Shown here: positions 1 to 5,870 of the stretch, one piece after another
Numbering within the stretch: position 1 is the first letter of the stretch
Layout: every line of letters begins with the position of its first letter
DNA from: Spirochaetaceae bacterium
Lineage (GTDB): Bacteria > Spirochaetota > Spirochaetia > Treponematales > Treponemataceae
Assembly: GCA_031272345.1 (NCBI GenBank)
Contig: JAISTZ010000157.1
Coordinates: 1 to 6,642 of the forward strand
Direction: 5' to 3'
DNA length: 6,642 nt
Made by a program: the position numbers and the translations under genes
The notes under the pieces: generated by a model
The model's database searches: none
What the model was told of the DNA's origin: nothing
Seen by the model: only the letters and a program-made list of their open reading frames with translations

Positions 1-1552
1 CCTCTATGTCCGGGTAACAATAGACTCCGGCCTCAGAAAATCCGTTGTCCGAAATCATAAAGAATCCGGCCGCCAACTGTTCGAATCCGCCCCCGAAGGA
101 ATAGTTCGGCAGGGGTGTCTTGTGTTCAAGGCCGTGGCGCACCGCGTTTTCTTCAATCCATGTTTCCAAACGTTCCCTGCCGCTTGTTTCCAGGGGAATA
201 TCCCGCACAAACATTGCATACTCAAATAGCGCCGTTATGTCCGGCGCCTCATATCTGCCGCCGATTTCGGCAAAGAGCAGGTTTAAAAGCTGCGCGGTCT
301 TATCTTCTTTTTTTATATCCCGGTCGGAGATTCTGTATGGTATGCGGTTTCTGCCGAAGACGCTTTCGACGGCGCTTGTATAGGGTTCAATATCAGGGGC
401 TGCTACGGCAATGTCCGCCGGTGTCACATCACCCTTGGAAAACAAATCCAGGATATAATCACACAGCACTTCGATTTCCCGCAGGGGGGAAAAGCAATTG
501 TTAAAAACAACGGTGTCGTCCTTTTGCGCTTGTTCCTCTTCGTTGCTGTCACTTCGGATATTGCGCTGAATTTTTTGCAAAAGGGATTCCGGTTCTTGCT
601 GCGGCGTATCATCCGGCGCAATTTCGGCTGTTTCAAAAATATCCCCGTGGTTTAAAAGCTGCTCGTATACTATCTGGGAAGATCTGCCCAGATTGGCAAC
701 CAGACGGTTCCCCACGTCCCAGTAAAGCTGTGATTCGTCAACAATCTTATTCGCTTCCCAGGATTTTTTCCGAAGGGACGCGATTCGTTTGTCGCTCAGG
801 GACAGGCCGATGTATTCGCTGCTGACCTGAAGGAGGTACAGGTTGATTCTGCATCCGGCCTGGGCAAGAAGAGTCAATGCGCGGAGTTGGATGGGCGCGA
901 TTGACAGGGGGGCAAAAATAAAAATCTGCTTCGGCAGGAACGGCTTGTCGCTCCTTGTGTTTTTTAATTCCCCTTCCAGAAACCGGTAGAGCTCGGAAAT
1001 ATCTTTTTCGTTTTTATTGTCATTTTTTATTTTAAGCCAGAGTTCCCTCTGCCATTTCTCGTTCCGCTTAAAATTGTCATCCCCATTGGGCACGGAATAT
1101 AGCGCGCCCCTGTTCCAGGTTTCGATTAGTTCGGGACGGTACATCTGATATGCGGCAAAGAGGGACGCCATTTCGCTCGCAAAATAAAAGGTTTTCCCCT
1201 TGCCTTCCAGCAGCCGATAGATTGCCCAGACCAGATTGCCGGGGTTAAAAATATTTTCGCCCTCGTCTTTTTTCTGTCCCCGGGGGGACAGGTTGTAGGC
1301 GTATTGCATCAAAAGTCCCGCCAGGGGTTTGAAGAACAGGGCGGTCCAAATTTTATGCCCCCCCGTATCGGCGCATTTTTTCTGCAAATACTGCTGCAAG
1401 CCCCTGGACTCGCACACGATCACAGTGCCCCCGGTCAAAAAACCGCCCCTGGAGGAATTGGGGCCGTAATTGTCCTTCGCCAGAATGTCTTCTATAAATC
1501 TCCCCGCCAGCGCTTCCATGCCGGTATGGGGGATGATAGTGAACGTATGCAT
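1..1552 (-). CDS. recC: Exodeoxyribonuclease V subunit gamma (RecC), N-terminal part, cut by window edge
   Basis: RecC is the subunit of the RecBCD helicase-nuclease that holds the DNA fork and scans for the recombination signal; the complex processes double-strand breaks in the cytoplasm. The reverse strand is open for 517 codons without a stop and leaves the window at position 1. I translated it and matched it from memory to E. coli RecC (about 1120 aa), so a little under half is present. Collinear landmarks: CESRGLQQYLQ (res. 47-57; E. coli VQSTGMAQWLQ), LFAAYQMYRPELIETW (131-146), FIFAPLSIAPIQLRAL (211-226), NRLVANLGR (282-290), SLLQKIQRNI (323-332), CFSPLREIEVL (353-363), and DIEPYTSAVESVFG (387-400) followed by PYRISDRD (405-412). 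The ATG at 1552 gives the expected RecC-like N-terminus; an AGGA lies 6 nt upstream. The gene is visibly more AT-rich than its neighbours. recB and recD would be expected beyond the left edge. Confidence 0.9.
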   Translation of the reverse strand, partial: MHTFTIIPHTGMEALAGRFIEDILAKDNYGPNSSRGGFLTGGTVIVCESRGLQQYLQKKCADTGGHKIWTALFFKPLAGLLMQYAYNLSPRGQKKDEGENIFNPGNLVWAIYRLLEGKGKTFYFASEMASLFAAYQMYRPELIETWNRGALYSVPNGDDNFKRNEKWQRELWLKIKNDNKNEKDISELYRFLEGELKNTRSDKPFLPKQIFIFAPLSIAPIQLRALTLLAQAGCRINLYLLQVSSEYIGLSLSDKRIASLRKKSWEANKIVDESQLYWDVGNRLVANLGRSSQIVYEQLLNHGDIFETAEIAPDDTPQQEPESLLQKIQRNIRSDSNEEEQAQKDDTVVFNNCFSPLREIEVLCDYILDLFSKGDVTPADIAVAAPDIEPYTSAVESVFGRNRIPYRISDRDIKKEDKTAQLLNLLFAEIGGRYEAPDITALFEYAMFVRDIPLETSGRERLETWIEENAVRHGLEHKTPLPNYSFGGGFEQLAAGFFMISDNGFSEAGVYCYPDIE

Positions 1553-1591
1553 TAAATTCCTGCCCTGTGACAAAGCCGCCTCCCCGGAGTT

Positions 1592-1627
1592 CGGCTTAAA
1601 AATACCACATCCGTCACGTTTCGGCAA
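1592..1627 (-). promoter_or_regulatory. Candidate recC promoter and leader start
   Basis: On the minus strand a TTGCCG (1622-1627) lies 17 nt from TATTTT (1599-1604), which is preceded directly by TGG, giving an extended -10 (TGn). Each hexamer matches the sigma-70 consensus at 4 of 6 bases. Transcription would start near 1592, about 40 nt before the recC ATG. The first transcribed bases could fold: AAGCCG (1592-1597) is complementary to CGGCTT (1573-1578). This is a by-eye call; the hexamers are only moderate. Confidence 0.4.
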
Positions 1628-1652
1628 GCCCCGGCGCCGGACGCCCCCGAGC

Positions 1653-1682
1653 TTGACTCTTCCCCCTGTTTCCGGGTATATT
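1653..1682 (+). promoter_or_regulatory. Candidate sigma-70 promoter of thrS
   Basis: TTGACT (1653-1658) and TATATT (1677-1682) each match the consensus at 5 of 6 bases and are 18 nt apart. The start would be near 1689, leaving a leader of only about 23 nt before the thrS ATG. That leader is too short to hold a T-box or any other riboswitch, so control of thrS by such an element is unlikely. Confidence 0.6.
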
Positions 1683-1700
1683 TTTTGTTCACATCTCTTT

Positions 1701-1706
1701 AAGGAG
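1701..1706 (+). promoter_or_regulatory. thrS ribosome binding site
   Basis: AAGGAG with 5 nt to the ATG at 1712. It fixes that ATG as the start and therefore supports the view that the protein really begins without a TGS domain. Confidence 0.85.
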
Positions 1707-1711
1707 CGATT

Positions 1712-3463
1712 ATGAGCGCGGTTCAGAACGACAAGGTTTCCACAATCAGGCACAGCGCGGCCCACGTCATGGCTGAGGCTGTCTTAAAAATTTTCCCCGG
1801 GTCAAAGGTCGCCATCGGCCCCGCGATTGACACGGGTTTCTATTACGACTTCGACCTCTCCAGGGCGATCACCCAGGAAGACCTGCCCCTTATAGAAAAA
1901 GAAATGCGCCGCATCATAAGCGGCGGCCACGCCTTCGAGAAAAAAATCGTCTCCCGGCAAGAGGCCCTGTCGCTTTTTAAGGACGAACCCTATAAAACCG
2001 AGCTTATTAACGATTTGCCCCCTGACGCGGAAATCAGCGTCTACACCCAGGACGGCTTTACGGACCTCTGCCGAGGCCCCCACGTGGCCAGCACCAGGGA
2101 AATCAACCCCCAGGCGTTCAAGCTGATGAAGACCGCCGGGGCCTACTGGCGGGGGGACGAAAAACGCCCCATGCTCACCCGGATCTACGGCGCCGCCTGG
2201 GAGAAGCCCGGGGACCTCGATTCATACCTCAAAATGTTGGAGGAAGCTGAAAGGCGGGACCACCGGAGGCTCGCCAAAGACCTCGACCTCTTCCATATTG
2301 ACGAAGAAAACCCCGGCCAGGTGTTCTGGCACCCCAACGGGTGGACCGTCTACCGGGCACTGGAAAACTACGTGCGCGAAAAAATCAAGGCCGACGGGTA
2401 CGTTGAAGTGCGCACCCCCTTCGTGATGCCCCAGACCCTCTGGGAGCGGTCGGGACACTGGGCCAAGTACCGGGAGAACATGTTCATCACCGAGAGCGAG
2501 AAACGTCTGTTCGCCCTCAAGCCCATGAACTGCCCCGGCCACGTGGAGATCTTCAAGCAAAAACTGCGCTCCTACCGGGACCTGCCCCTGCGGATCGCCG
2601 AGTTCGGGTCCTGCACCAGGAACGAAGCCTCCGGGGCCCTCCACGGGCTCATGCGGGTGCGGGGCTTCGTGCAGGACGACGCCCACATTTTCTGCACCAA
2701 GGAGCAGCTCGGGAGCGAGGTGCTCAGGTTCGCCCGGCTCCTCCAGGGGATGTACAGGGACTTCGGCTTCGAGAAGGACCGGATTCTCGTCAAATTTTCC
2801 ACCAGGCCGGAAATGCGGGTCGGGGACGACGCCACCTGGGACAGGGCCGAGGCCGACCTTGAAGCGGCCTGCAAGAACGCGGGACTCTCCTACGAGCTCG
2901 CAGCCGGGGAGGGCGCGTTCTACGGGCCCAAGCTCGACTTCACCCTGGTGGACGCCTTGGGCAGGGAGTGGCAGTGCGGCACCCTCCAGGTTGACTACCA
3001 ACTGCCATCAAAGGAGCGGCTCAACGCGGAATACGTGGGCGAGGACAACGCCAGGCACTCCCCGGTCATGCTGCACCGGGCCGTGCTGGGGTCCCTGGAG
3101 CGGTTCATCGGCATCCTGCTGGAGCACTTTGCCGGGGCCTTCCCGCCCTGGCTTCACTTTGAACAGGCCGTGGTGATTCCCATCGCGCCCCCCTTCTCGG
3201 AGTATGCGGAACAAACCGCCCGCGCCCTCCGCGCCCGGGGCATCCGCGCCAGGGCCGACACCGGAAACGACCGCATGAACGCCAAGATCCGCCTGGCCCA
3301 GACCCAGAAGATCCCCTACATGCTCGTGGTGGGAGAGAAGGAAGCCCAGTCCAACACCGTGGCCGTGCGCTACCGGGACGGCCGCCCCCAGGAAACCATG
3401 GCCGTGGAAGATTTCGCCGCCCATGCCCTGGAGAAGATCGCGGGCCGGTCCCTGGAGTTGTAG
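1712..3463 (+). CDS. thrS: Threonyl-tRNA synthetase (short form, no TGS domain)
   Basis: Cytoplasmic class II synthetase that charges tRNA-Thr with threonine. 583 aa against 642 in E. coli; the difference is the missing N-terminal TGS domain. Domains in order: editing domain, about residues 8-190, with the HxxxH pair H14/H18 and DLCRGPH carrying C120 and H124, which clears mischarged Ser-tRNA; catalytic core, about 195-475, with zinc ligands C274 (MNCPGH), H325 (DDAHIF) and H455 (MLHRA), motif 2 around EFGSCTRNEASGALHG (297-312) and motif 3 around HRAVLGSLERFIG (455-467); anticodon-binding domain, about 485-583, with YMLVVGEKE (536-544). All key residues expected for activity and editing are present. 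The ATG is set by AAGGAG 5 nt upstream. It has its own promoter and is divergent from recC and convergent with the DEDDh exonuclease gene, so it is probably monocistronic. Confidence 0.97.
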   Translation: MSAVQNDKVSTIRHSAAHVMAEAVLKIFPGSKVAIGPAIDTGFYYDFDLSRAITQEDLPLIEKEMRRIISGGHAFEKKIVSRQEALSLFKDEPYKTELINDLPPDAEISVYTQDGFTDLCRGPHVASTREINPQAFKLMKTAGAYWRGDEKRPMLTRIYGAAWEKPGDLDSYLKMLEEAERRDHRRLAKDLDLFHIDEENPGQVFWHPNGWTVYRALENYVREKIKADGYVEVRTPFVMPQTLWERSGHWAKYRENMFITESEKRLFALKPMNCPGHVEIFKQKLRSYRDLPLRIAEFGSCTRNEASGALHGLMRVRGFVQDDAHIFCTKEQLGSEVLRFARLLQGMYRDFGFEKDRILVKFSTRPEMRVGDDATWDRAEADLEAACKNAGLSYELAAGEGAFYGPKLDFTLVDALGREWQCGTLQVDYQLPSKERLNAEYVGEDNARHSPVMLHRAVLGSLERFIGILLEHFAGAFPPWLHFEQAVVIPIAPPFSEYAEQTARALRARGIRARADTGNDRMNAKIRLAQTQKIPYMLVVGEKEAQSNTVAVRYRDGRPQETMAVEDFAAHALEKIAGRSLEL

Positions 3464-3478
3464 TTTAAGCCCTGGGGA

Positions 3479-3514
3479 AGCGCTGAAAAAGTCAATCGTG
3501 ACTTTTTCAGCGCT
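3479..3514. terminator. Perfect 16-bp inverted repeat between convergent genes; terminator or dispersed palindrome
   Basis: AGCGCTGAAAAAGTCA (3479-3494) and its exact reverse complement (3499-3514) enclose a 4-nt loop, ATCG. It lies 15 nt after the thrS stop and 3 nt after the stop of the opposite-strand exonuclease gene (3518), where a two-way terminator is expected. However, no clear T-run follows it on either strand; the A5/T5 block lies inside the stem. It shares its core with the repeat at 4145-4183, so it may belong to a repeat family that also ends transcripts. Confidence 0.65.
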
Positions 3515-3517
3515 ACT

Positions 3518-4102
3518 TTACTTGGCCGCCTTCTTTTTCTTTGAGGGCCTGAGGTAGGACGGATAGAGGCCCGATGCTTTTAAAAGGTCCCCCACGGAGT
3601 CCACCCCCTTCTCCCTGGCCGCTATGCAGGCGATTTGTCCGCAGGTGCGGGCGTCGTCCAGGGCGTCGTGGGCCCTGTAGGTGATGTTGAAGGTCTTGCC
3701 CAGGGCCGTGAGGGCCCGTGACGGAAGATGGGGCCAGAGCTTCCGGGCGATTTGCAGGGTGCAGAAATACTTGAGCCTGGGGACCTTGATGCCGTACCAC
3801 TCCAGGACAGCCCGGAGCACGTTCATGTCGAACTGGGCGTTGTGGGCCGCCAGGGGGGAATCCCCGATAAAGCCCAGGATGTCCCGCTCCCAGAGGTCGC
3901 TGAACCGGGGCGCGTCCCGCACGTCCGCCACGGTAAGGCCGTGGATGTCCGTGAAGTCCGGCCTGATGTAGAGTTTCGGCGGCCTTACCAGGGACTGGTA
4001 GGTCTCCCCCGCCGCCCCATTGGTGAACCGTACCAGTCCCACCGAGCAGGCGCTTTCCGGGGCATACTGGGCTGTCTCAAAGTCAATGGCCACAAAATCC
4101 AT
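3518..4102 (-). CDS. DEDDh 3'-5' exonuclease, DnaQ/RNase T-like
   Basis: 194-aa single-domain exonuclease that should remove nucleotides from 3' ends using two metal ions. All five DEDDh residues are visible: D7 and E9 in IDFET (Exo I), D92 in HNAQFD (Exo II), and H145 and D150 in HDALDD (Exo III). FCTLQIARKLWP (113-124) is typical of stand-alone DNA polymerase III epsilon-like exonucleases. The C-terminus is basic (KKKKAAK), possibly nucleic-acid binding. No polymerase, BRCT or UvrC-like domain is attached. Whether it proofreads for the replicase, works in repair, or acts on RNA cannot be decided here; an epsilon role would need the C-terminal polymerase-binding segment, which is at best short. 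The start at 4102 has only a weak GAG 6 nt upstream; the better AGGGGA further up can pair with CCCCT (stem 4113-4117/4121-4125). The gene sits between two related palindromes. Confidence 0.88.
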   Translation of the reverse strand: MDFVAIDFETAQYAPESACSVGLVRFTNGAAGETYQSLVRPPKLYIRPDFTDIHGLTVADVRDAPRFSDLWERDILGFIGDSPLAAHNAQFDMNVLRAVLEWYGIKVPRLKYFCTLQIARKLWPHLPSRALTALGKTFNITYRAHDALDDARTCGQIACIAAREKGVDSVGDLLKASGLYPSYLRPSKKKKAAK

Positions 4103-4144
4103 GGTTCACTCTAGGGGTTTCCCCTGATTTTGTAAAGGACACCG

Positions 4145-4183
4145 GGGACACACTGAAAAACCCGATGCTTTTCAGCGTGTCCC
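4145..4183. terminator. 15-bp inverted repeat overlapping the ispH stop; terminator or dispersed palindrome
   Basis: The arms are 4145-4159 and 4169-4183 with a 9-nt loop. There is one imperfect pair: A-C when read as plus-strand RNA but a G-U wobble in minus-strand RNA, so the structure is fully paired only in the ispH transcript. The ispH TGA (4172-4174) lies inside one arm. No T-run follows the stem on the minus strand, so it is not a textbook intrinsic terminator. It shares the CTGAAAAA...CGAT...CTTTTCAGCG pattern with the repeat at 3479-3514 (read on the minus strand). Confidence 0.55.
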
Positions 4184-5059
4184 TAGCGCCTCTTCCACGG
4201 CCTGAATCGTTTCGTCCGGGGTGGAGGCCCCGGCGGTGATTCCCGCAACCGGCAGGGAAAAGAATTCCCCGGGGATTTCCCCGGCGGACTCAATCAGGGC
4301 TGCAAGGCGCGCCCGGTAGGCGGGATTTCGGGCATACCCCTGGGCGGACGCGAAGAGCCGCCTGGTGTTCGCCGAGGCCCGCCCCCCCACCACAAGGACG
4401 CCGTCGGCCTCCCGGCAGAGTTTTTCCAGGGCCCCCTGGCGCTCCACCGTGGCCGGGCAGATCTCCCCCCACTCGGTCAGGTCCGGGAAGGCCGCCCGGA
4501 GCGCGCCCGCGATGGCGTCGTATTCACCCTGGCCGATGGTGGTCTGGGCAAGGAGGGCGACCTTGCGGGGACGTCCCCGGGCAAGGAGGGCCGCGGCAAA
4601 AGCTTCCGCCCCGGCCCGGTCCTCGATGATGCCGCACCCCCCGGCGGAACCCGCGATGGCAAGGGTCTCCGCGTGTTTCCTGTCCCCGGCGACCGCCACG
4701 GTGCAGCCCCGACGGGCAAGTTCCGCGGCTTTCTTCTGGTTCGCCAGGACTCTGGGGCAGGATGCGTCCACCAGAAGGGCCGCCCGCTTTTTTAGGGCGG
4801 CGCGCACCGCCGGGGGGACTCCGTGGGCCCGAATCACCACCGCCGCGTCCGGGGGGATCTCCTCCGCCGGGACGCCGTCGTCCAGGGCGCGGATTCCCTC
4901 CCTGCCGAGGGTCTCCAGGGCCGCGGGGTTGTGGATGAGGGGCCCGTAGGTGAGCACCTCCGCCCCGGGGAACTCCCGCCTGACCGACCGGGCCTTTTCC
5001 ACCGCCCGCCTCACGCCGAAGCAGTAGCCCAGCACGTCCGCGCGAATCACCTGGGGCAC
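4172..5059 (-). CDS. ispH: 4-hydroxy-3-methylbut-2-enyl diphosphate reductase (IspH/LytB)
   Basis: Last enzyme of the MEP pathway: a cytosolic iron-sulfur protein that reduces HMBPP to IPP and DMAPP, the isoprenoid precursors. 295 aa from the GTG at 5059. Cluster cysteines are C13 (GYCFGV), C101 (ASCP) and C201 (EICPAT). Substrate-site residues expected from E. coli are present: H43 (LIHN), H79 (AHGV), H129 and E131 (KHAE), the TT pair at 173-174 (QTT), S229 and N231 (ASANT), and S279 (TAGASTPD). The frame stays open to an ATG at 5185, but that start would add 42 unconserved residues and run across the divergent AP endonuclease gene; the GTG has AAAAGGA 7 nt upstream and gives PQVIRADVLGYCFG right at the N-terminus, as the family needs. 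No fused S1 domain. The 3' end lies inside a palindrome. The gene is very GC-rich (about 70% in one sample). Confidence 0.95.
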   Translation of the reverse strand: MPQVIRADVLGYCFGVRRAVEKARSVRREFPGAEVLTYGPLIHNPAALETLGREGIRALDDGVPAEEIPPDAAVVIRAHGVPPAVRAALKKRAALLVDASCPRVLANQKKAAELARRGCTVAVAGDRKHAETLAIAGSAGGCGIIEDRAGAEAFAAALLARGRPRKVALLAQTTIGQGEYDAIAGALRAAFPDLTEWGEICPATVERQGALEKLCREADGVLVVGGRASANTRRLFASAQGYARNPAYRARLAALIESAGEIPGEFFSLPVAGITAGASTPDETIQAVEEALGTR

Positions 5060-5066
5060 GGCGCTG

Positions 5067-5073
5067 TCCTTTT
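5067..5073 (-). promoter_or_regulatory. ispH ribosome binding site deciding a GTG start
   Basis: On the minus strand AAAAGGA is followed by 7 nt and then GTG (5059-5057). It selects this start over the in-frame ATG at 5185 and over a second GTG three codons further in. Confidence 0.75.
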
Positions 5074-5098
5074 CAGGGGAGCAAAAATCTGATACATT
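5070..5098 (+). promoter_or_regulatory. Candidate promoter of the AP endonuclease gene
   Basis: TTTTCA (5070-5075), 17 nt, then TACATT (5093-5098) preceded by TGA (5090-5092), which supplies an extended -10 (TGn). Both hexamers match the consensus at 4 of 6 bases. The predicted start, about 5104-5106, falls on or next to the ATG at 5106, so the transcript would have almost no leader. It overlaps the ispH ribosome binding site on the other strand. Confidence 0.4.
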
Positions 5099-5105
5099 GT
5101 CATTT

Positions 5106-5870
5106 ATGGTACGAATTTTCTCCTGGAATGTAAACGGCGTCCGGGCGGTCGAAAAAAAAGGGTTCATCCCCTGGCTCCTTTCCACCGGGGCCGATGTGGT
5201 CTGTCTTCAGGAAACCAAGGCCCGGCCCGATCAGCTCCCCCCCGCCCTGAAGGCCCCCTCCGGCTACAGGTCCTTCTGGGCCTCCGCCAAAAAGCCTGGC
5301 TACGCGGGCACGGCGATTTTCTGCGCCTCCGAGCCGGACGAGGTGTTCTTCCTGGGGGACTCCGCCTTCGACGACGAGGGCCGGGTGGTGGCCGCCCGGT
5401 TCGGCCATCTGGTCGCGGTGAGCGCCTATTTCCCGAACAGTCAGGAAGGGGGCGCCCGGCTGGACTACATGCTCGCCTTCTGCGATGCGATTCTCCGGTT
5501 CTGTGACGGTCTTGCCGCACAGGGCCGGAACGTGGTCCTCTCCGGGGACTACAACATCGCCCACAGGCCGATCGACCTGGCCCGCCCCGAGGCCAACGTG
5601 GGGAATCCGGGGTATCTCCCGGAGGAACGGGCCTGGATGGACCGCTTCACCGCTGGGGGCTGGGTGGACACGTTCCGGCATTTCTGCCCGGAGGCCAATC
5701 ACTACACCTGGTGGAGCTACCGGTTCAAGGCCAGGGAGAAGAATATCGGGTGGCGGATCGACTACCAGTGCGTGAACAGCGCCTTCCTGCCCAGGGTGGT
5801 TGAGTCAAAAATTCACCCCCAGGTGTCCGGTTCGGACCACTGTCCGGTGTCCGTCTCCCTGGATATATGA
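5106..5870 (+). CDS. xth: Exonuclease III-family AP endonuclease
   Basis: Cuts DNA 5' to abasic sites in base excision repair and usually also has 3'-phosphodiesterase and 3'-5' exonuclease activity. 254 aa, normal for the ExoA/XthA family (about 250-270). The active-site set is complete: N8 (WNVNG), E36 (LQETK), Y108 (AYFPN), D148 and N150 (SGDYN), D219 (WRIDY), and D244 and H245 (SDHCPV). The ATG at 5106 gives MVRIFSWNVNG, the usual family N-terminus; a TTG at 5097 would add three residues. Neither start has a ribosome binding site at normal distance: AGGGGAG (5075-5081) is 24 nt from the ATG and 15 nt from the TTG. Together with the promoter position this suggests leaderless translation. 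The stop overlaps the next gene's start as ATGA, so the two are probably co-transcribed and translationally coupled. Confidence 0.96.
   Translation: MVRIFSWNVNGVRAVEKKGFIPWLLSTGADVVCLQETKARPDQLPPALKAPSGYRSFWASAKKPGYAGTAIFCASEPDEVFFLGDSAFDDEGRVVAARFGHLVAVSAYFPNSQEGGARLDYMLAFCDAILRFCDGLAAQGRNVVLSGDYNIAHRPIDLARPEANVGNPGYLPEERAWMDRFTAGGWVDTFRHFCPEANHYTWWSYRFKAREKNIGWRIDYQCVNSAFLPRVVESKIHPQVSGSDHCPVSVSLDI

Noticed and set aside
115..504. Plus-strand open frames in the left 1.5 kb (115-504, 120-383, 1304-1555) that could suggest small genes
   Set aside because: They lie antisense to an uninterrupted 517-codon RecC frame with clear family similarity.
1553..1711. T-box or other riboswitch controlling thrS
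   Set aside because: The likely transcript leader is about 23 nt, and no T-box-like sequence or terminator hairpin is visible before the gene.
2222..3001. 259-codon open frame on the minus strand inside thrS
   Set aside because: It is antisense to a fully conserved synthetase core, is rich in Gly, Pro, Val and Glu as expected from GC-rich third positions, and shows no recognisable motif.
4107..4135. Promoter for the DEDDh exonuclease: TTTACA-N17-TAGAGT on the minus strand
   Set aside because: The -10 matches only 4 of 6 and would place the transcription start on the ATG; too weak to list, and read-through from ispH is an alternative.
4365..4949. 194-codon plus-strand open frame inside ispH
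   Set aside because: Ala/Arg/Ser-rich shadow of a very GC-rich gene; the opposite strand carries all IspH active-site residues.
5097..5105. TTG start for xth at 5097
   Set aside because: It adds only three residues, has no well-spaced ribosome binding site, and family N-termini begin at or near the ATG at 5106.
5060..5185. Upstream ATG start for ispH at 5185
   Set aside because: It would add 42 residues with no family counterpart and overlap the divergent xth start; the GTG at 5059 has a proper ribosome binding site.
5100..5702. 200-codon minus-strand open frame inside the AP endonuclease gene
   Set aside because: Antisense to a gene with a complete active-site set; no own ribosome binding site or motif.
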